A stretch of DNA of 33,478 bases from a virus: the IMG/VR virus record IMGVR_UViG_3300005860_000225, positions 1-33,478 of that record, one strand, 5' to 3'. The notes under the pieces were generated by a model. It was not told the origin of the DNA, ran no database searches, and was given only the letters and a program-made list of their open reading frames with translations. This document shows positions 30,634 to 33,478 of the stretch, one piece after another (position 1 is the stretch's first letter; each line of letters starts with the position of its first letter). Position numbers and translations under genes: made by a program.

Positions 30634-30734
30634 GATATGAGGACATCAGAGACAAGGATTTAAGCAGCATGAGCGAGTACGAGTTTGAATGTTCAGCATA
30701 CATCCTATTAAATGCGAGAATACTAGAAGAATAA
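30609..30734 (+). CDS. Hypothetical 41-residue acidic protein
   Basis: Begins at ATG 30609 inside the end of the ribbon-helix-helix gene and ends at TAA 30732-30734, seven bases before the T-run at 30741. The protein (MAERCRDIRYEDIRDKDLSS at the start, then EFECSAYILLNARILEE) has no known family. Its frame is fully open and it ends just before the operon terminator, which is the main support for it being a gene. Confidence 0.4.
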   Translation: MAERCRDIRYEDIRDKDLSSMSEYEFECSAYILLNARILEE

Positions 30735-30740
30735 CAACAA

Positions 30741-30748
30741 TTTTTTTT
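30741..30748 (+). terminator. T-run terminator of the 29.3-30.7 kb operon
   Basis: Eight T seven bases after the last stop codon at 30734. Confidence 0.45.
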
Positions 30749-30836
30749 AGGAACACGTTTTCTAGATCATAAATCTTTTGCATAAGACAGTTGACCAGGT
30801 ATATGTCAAGATCAAAAAATTAATAGAGAATTCAGT

Positions 30837-30887
30837 TAGCCAAAAAACTTTTGGTTCTCTTCTTTCTTCTCTCTTCTCTGTTGGCTA
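30837..30887 (-). terminator. Stem with T-run after the 52-residue RHH gene
   Basis: TAGCCAA (30837-30843) pairs with TTGGCTA (30881-30887); on the minus strand an AGTTTTTTGG run (30840-30849 region) lies at the distal arm. The stem overlaps the stop codon of the gene at 30885. Confidence 0.4.
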
Positions 30888-31043
30888 CAGCTTTATTTCC
30901 CCGTCTATATACTTCTTTATCAGGATCCTGACTACTTCCCGTATGGTTCTGCCATCCTCGTAGCACTTGGTCTTGAATCTCCTGTGCGTGTCGTCATCGA
31001 GCTCCACGAAGAAGTGCTTCATCTGTTGAGCACCCGTATTCAT
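30885..31043 (-). CDS. 52-residue ribbon-helix-helix-like protein
   Basis: A short gene. MKHFFVELDDDTHRRFKTKC gives a strand and first helix, and DGRTIREVVRILIKKYIDGE a second helix, the order of a minimal ribbon-helix-helix regulator. The ATG at 31043 is ~24 bases from the TATA-like part of the promoter repeat (31051-31070), so the transcript is probably leaderless. A stem (30837-30843 with 30881-30887) and a T-run on the minus strand end it. Confidence 0.62.
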   Translation of the reverse strand: MNTGAQQMKHFFVELDDDTHRRFKTKCYEDGRTIREVVRILIKKYIDGEIKL

Positions 31044-31050
31044 ATATATC

Positions 31051-31070
31051 TATCCAAGTATATAAATTTG
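31051..31070 (-). promoter_or_regulatory. Shared promoter element, copy A
   Basis: Plus-strand TATCCAAGTATATAAATTTG; on the minus strand a TATA box followed by TACTTGGATA. It shares TATCCAAGTAT with copies B and C and sits ~24 bases from ATG 31043. Confidence 0.55.
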
Positions 31071-31156
31071 TCCTAGACAATGATCACAGCTACTGGCCAT
31101 GAGTAAATCGAGAAGCTAGATTAGTGCTTCGGTATTGATGATTCAGTGTATATGCA

Positions 31157-31621
31157 TCAAAAAGCCTTTTGCTCTTTTAGCTTACTAATTATTTCCTCCC
31201 CTTCCCCCAGGACCTTTTTCGCTTTCCCTAGCATCAAGCTGATCTCATATTCTCTCAGAGCTCTTTGAACCATTTCTCTGCAGAACTCAGGTTCCTCTCT
31301 TACCTTGTTTACTATTAACGCGTGATATATGGCGTCCAGCAGAGTCTTTTCCTTTAGTATCTTGAGGAAGTAGCTAAGAACTATAGGTTCACTTAAGTGA
31401 ATAACTATTTTTTTAACCTTAGCGTCTTCGAGGTAATCGTCACCTATCAGCTCAATGCCTATGTTTCCTTTTTCCAGCAGTTCCACCGTGACGTTTTGCC
31501 AGAACTTCTTTGGCACCCAGTCCAATATTTTGTAACGCCTGAGGTCATCCCTAAGTCTTTCCTTCCTCTCCTGCATCGCTCTTCTTATCATCTCGAACTT
31601 CCCTTTCGTTCTTTTCACCAC
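31157..31621 (-). CDS. Hypothetical 154-residue protein
   Basis: Starts at GTG 31621, seven bases after a strong GGTAGGAGG site. The N-terminal ~30 residues are very basic (VKRTKGKFEMIRRAMQERKE). A beta strand pair (VTVELLEKGNIGIELIGDD, then VKKIVIHLSEPIVLSYFLKI) is followed by helices to the end. No family is recognised. It carries the 27-base promoter repeat found also before 32334. Confidence 0.5.
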   Translation of the reverse strand: MVKRTKGKFEMIRRAMQERKERLRDDLRRYKILDWVPKKFWQNVTVELLEKGNIGIELIGDDYLEDAKVKKIVIHLSEPIVLSYFLKILKEKTLLDAIYHALIVNKVREEPEFCREMVQRALREYEISLMLGKAKKVLGEGEEIISKLKEQKAF

Positions 31622-31655
31622 TACGTTCCCTCCTACCTTATGCGTATATGGTCAC

Positions 31656-31682
31656 TTACTTATATGTGTATCCAAGTATTTA
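31656..31682 (-). repeat. Shared promoter element, copy B (27-base exact repeat)
   Basis: Identical over 27 bases to 32352-32378; core on plus is TATATGTGTATCCAAGTATT. It lies 35-60 bases before GTG 31621 and on the minus strand contains TAAATACTTGGATA, a TATA with a downstream box. Confidence 0.7.
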
Positions 31683-31791
31683 GGCTTTTCAGTAATTAAG
31701 CATAATTGCAAAAACACCTGTGAACAATTATAAAAAAAATAGGTTAAAGCTTAAAGTAAAGTGTTGTGAAAAAAAGATTTGGTTTTTTGGT

Positions 31792-32334
31792 TTATTCCTC
31801 TTGTTCTTCCTCTTCCTCTTTCTCTTGTTCTTTCTTGTTTATTTTTATAGCTAAGTTATTAACAATCTCTCTTATTGTGTATATGTCTCTTTCTGTCTGC
31901 TCGATCCTCCTAAGATCTGGCAGATATCTTTTTACCTTGCTTATATATATCTCGAGAGTCTCTAGAAACTCTACCATCAATTTGTCATAGTATGCTTGTT
32001 TATCACTAAATTTTTCGTCTAAGCAACTAAATATTGGTCTATTTGCTAAACAATCTTTGCTAATGTCACCTAAATATGCATGAATATTAGGCGTATATAC
32101 ACTTGCTGTTTCATCAATGTTAAACTCTATCTGCAGGTCTGAATACGAATCTTTCTTACCTTTCTGTATTTTTGCTATCCTCTTCATATCGTATATTAGA
32201 TTTACCAATTTTGCATAATATTTGTCAATTTCTTTTGTCTCGTCTTTTGCTATACCTACTATGTCTTCGTATTCTTTTAGTTTACTCGCTATATCTTCTA
32301 TCTTTTCATCTATTGAGTTTTGTGTGTTTTCCAT
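31792..32334 (-). CDS. Hypothetical coiled-coil protein with acidic tail
   Basis: 180 residues, largely helical with coiled-coil-like spacing at both ends (DEKIEDIASKLKEYEDIVGI; then REIVNNLAIKINKKEQEKEE). The C-terminus is a run of Glu. A central, less regular part holds two cysteines (KDCLANRPIFSCL). ATG lies seven bases after AAGGTGT. T-runs on the minus strand after the stop (at ~31771-31777 and 31732-31740) look like terminators. Function unknown. Confidence 0.52.
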   Translation of the reverse strand: MENTQNSIDEKIEDIASKLKEYEDIVGIAKDETKEIDKYYAKLVNLIYDMKRIAKIQKGKKDSYSDLQIEFNIDETASVYTPNIHAYLGDISKDCLANRPIFSCLDEKFSDKQAYYDKLMVEFLETLEIYISKVKRYLPDLRRIEQTERDIYTIREIVNNLAIKINKKEQEKEEEEEQEE

Positions 32335-32351
32335 TTACTTTACACCTTAAT

Positions 32352-32378
32352 TTACTTATATGTGTATCCAAGTATTTA
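32352..32378 (-). repeat. Shared promoter element, copy C (27-base exact repeat)
   Basis: Exact copy of 31656-31682, located 18-44 bases before ATG 32334. Minus strand TTTAAATACTTGGATA is TATA-like. The exact identity across 27 bases, with different flanks, points to a conserved regulatory site rather than gene duplication. Confidence 0.7.
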
Positions 32379-32399
32379 AACATTTAGTTATATATATAT

Positions 32400-32725
32400 C
32401 TGTATTTGCATTTCTGTTGCTGTGTCGTGTGCTTTGTGTTTTGTGTTTGGTTTTTGTGTGTATTTGTGTGAGTGAGAGATAGTATTTGCGTATTTGTGAG
32501 TTAGTAACTGTGCTGTGTATCTGTGCTTCGTGCTGTGTGTGGGAGAGTGGTGGGTCTAAAGTGGGAGAGCGAGAGTGAGAACCGATCCACGGAGCAATAA
32601 GCACGCTTGAAACCTTCATCGCTTGCTCCTGATTCGAGGCGAAAAACTGACAAAAAAATTGGGAAAAGGGTTAGGGTTAAGACAAAAAAAGTGATTGGTT
32701 TCGAAACGAGCCTCTGGTGCTTTCC
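32400..32725. other. G/T-rich non-coding block
   Basis: No convincing gene. From ~32400 to 32580 the plus strand is almost free of A and C runs and rich in TGTGT, TTTGTG and GAGAG. G-runs lie at 32541-32543, 32552-32554, 32563-32565 and again at 32661-32663, 32668-32670 and 32674-32676 (GGGTTAGGGTT). An imperfect stem, GGAGCAA (32591-32597) with TTGCTCC (32623-32629), is present. T-runs on the minus strand (32651-32657, 32683-32689) probably terminate the gene at 32726. It could be an origin-proximal strand-biased region or an untranslated RNA. Confidence 0.4.
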
Positions 32726-33103
32726 TTACTGATCTCCATTTGTCTCGCTCTGCTCTACAAATGGCTGATCCGCGATATCCAGTATTATCTGGTCTCCTGC
32801 ATTGTCCTCTGCGGTGTCTTCACTGCTGGTCCTGTTTTCCTCTACTGTTTCCTGCTGGCTTGGACTATAGATATAGACCACCTGGTTCCCCTTCTTGACC
32901 CACTTGATTCTTGGATCCTTTGCTCTCATCTCTCTCAGGACCTTCCTTATTCTCTTTCCATCCACTCCCATCTCCAGCACGAAGTGCCTGACCTCTATTT
33001 CCTGGTCGGGGTACATTGCTAGTATCTCGTATATTGCTTTCTTCAGGTCCTCCTTAGTTATGGTTCTCTTTGTTGCTCCCTTTGCCTCCATTTCTTCCCA
33101 CAT
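32726..33103 (-). CDS. Winged-helix/HTH-like regulator with acidic C-terminus
   Basis: 125 residues from the ATG at 33103, nine bases after GGGTGA. Residues ~10-70 (TKEDLKKAIYEILAMYPDQE, RHFVLEMGVDGKRIRKVLRE, then KWVKKGNQVVYIY) form a winged helix. The last ~50 residues are Glu/Asp/Gln/Ser-rich and probably disordered. A TATA-like AGTTTATATACC lies about 40 bases before the ATG. A longer open frame upstream runs through this promoter and is unlikely to be real. A regulator of viral genes is the best guess. Confidence 0.65.
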   Translation of the reverse strand: MWEEMEAKGATKRTITKEDLKKAIYEILAMYPDQEIEVRHFVLEMGVDGKRIRKVLREMRAKDPRIKWVKKGNQVVYIYSPSQQETVEENRTSSEDTAEDNAGDQIILDIADQPFVEQSETNGDQ

Positions 33104-33117
33104 GTCCTGTTTCACCC

Positions 33118-33151
33118 ATATACATATATATGTTAACAGGTATATAAACTT
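33118..33151 (-). promoter_or_regulatory. Promoter of the 32726-33103 regulator
   Basis: On the minus strand AGTTTATATACC is TATA-like, followed by TGTTAACATATATATG, an arrangement similar to the copy A element (TATA, ~8 bases, ATATATATG). Confidence 0.45.
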
Positions 33152-33185
33152 AACTCCGTATACAACTATATCGATAATCACTAAC

Positions 33186-33460
33186 GATATGCATGACAGA
33201 TAGATGCCTGATTCAAACAAAGATACATAAAAATGATCCAACAAACAATGCAAAAATCATATATATCAGTGTTGTATGATCAAATGAAACAATGATGTAT
33301 AAGAATCATGCATGACTCAATGTACAACTCATATATAAAAATCCTCTATTCCAACAAGTATCAATGATATATAAAAATCAATCAACCACGAAGATAAAAA
33401 TTAAAGAAAAAATCAAAATCCAACAAACAAACAAAGAAAAAGTCCTGTTCCAATATTCTT
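33186..33460. repeat. A/T-rich block of short repeats at the right end
   Basis: No gene. An imperfect box ATrTATAArAAT recurs near 33224, 33293, 33331 and 33367; two copies are the longer CAATGATGTATAAGAATC and CAATGATATATAAAAATC. ATGCATGAC occurs at 33189-33197 and 33308-33316. CCAACAA occurs near 33238, 33351 and 33421. Plus strand is very A-rich. Fits iterons of a replication origin or a cluster of weak promoters. Confidence 0.45.
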
Positions 33461-33478
33461 GTGATAATATGTATTTAC

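Noticed and set aside
32356-32619. Open frame of 87 codons on the minus strand in the G/T-rich block, preceded by GGAG
   Set aside because: The product is low-complexity Thr/His/Gln/Ser, runs through the promoter repeat of the next gene, and its openness is explained by base bias.
32565-32645. Possible tRNA-like segment (GATTCGAGGC resembling a T-loop)
   Set aside because: No cloverleaf can be built: acceptor and anticodon arms do not pair; only a 7-base imperfect stem is found.
32665-32680. Telomere-like GGGTTAGGGTT
   Set aside because: Only two units, internal, and not repeated at either window edge; chance in a G/T-rich block is likely.
33104-33253. N-terminal extension (50 residues, hydrophobic) of the winged-helix gene at 32726
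   Set aside because: It would run through the TATA box and ribosome site of the ATG at 33103 and has no ribosome site of its own.
1-33478. Terminal inverted repeats of a linear genome
   Set aside because: The first ~60 and last ~60 bases show no inverted or direct match by eye, so linear with TIRs is not supported from this window.

Overview
This 33.5 kb window reads as most or all of the genome of a double-stranded DNA virus of a hyperthermophilic archaeon, probably of the Thermoproteota. Genes are tightly packed, often with 4-base stop/start overlaps (ATGA, GTGA, TTGA). Translation starts follow strong GGTGA/GAGGTGATC ribosome sites, and promoters are BRE/TATA-like, some placed so that transcripts would be leaderless. 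The replication proteins are archaeal in type: family B polymerase, archaeo-eukaryotic primase, RadA-like ATPase, family 4 uracil-DNA glycosylase and an XPF-like protein. I see no rRNA, tRNA, CRISPR array, integrase, terminase, portal or HK97-type capsid. Two adjacent 122-residue helical proteins resemble, from memory of those sequences, the major capsid proteins of spindle-shaped bicaudaviruses, so my best guess is a distant spindle-shaped virus that carries its own polymerase.

Layout. 1) 0-3.3 kb: a lectin-like fibre protein of higher G+C, a papain/transglutaminase-like cysteine hydrolase, and small membrane or coiled-coil proteins that could be a lysis or egress set. 2) 3.3-9.6 kb: beta-rich and repeat-rich proteins likely to be fibres or attachment structures, including a pair of paralogues and a plus-strand island (5218-7185) driven from a bidirectional promoter. 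3) 9.4-17.0 kb: a minus-strand virion-morphogenesis run with a 1601-residue amphipathic/repeat protein, a GT4 glycosyltransferase and several small proteins. 4) 17.1-17.9 kb: the twin capsid-like genes on the plus strand, with their own promoter and terminator. 5) 18.0-22.8 kb, minus strand: a PriS-PriL-AAA+ primase fusion, a SWIM-RadA ATPase, a Cas4-like nuclease, a possible OB-fold protein and an excisionase-like HTH protein. 6) 22.9-28.2 kb, plus strand: an all-alpha dUTPase/dCTPase-like protein, a thymidylate-synthase homologue, an unknown protein, a uracil-DNA glycosylase, PolB and an XPF-like protein. 7) 28.2-33.5 kb: mostly small regulators (AbrB, winged helix, ribbon-helix-helix), several with a shared promoter element, then a G/T-rich non-coding block and an A/T-rich repeat block at the right end.

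The most interesting point is in the polymerase operon. The thymidylate-synthase homologue aligns without gaps to the E. coli enzyme from catalytic Cys146 to Tyr209, but carries Asp where dUMP-specific enzymes carry Asn177. That exchange is the known hallmark of dCMP-specific relatives such as T4 dCMP hydroxymethylase. The gene just upstream is of the family that includes the T4 dCTPase/dUTPase. Together they suggest that this virus makes a modified cytosine nucleotide for its own DNA. The unknown gene between them and the polymerase would be a candidate third enzyme. This is inference from residues and gene order, not proof.
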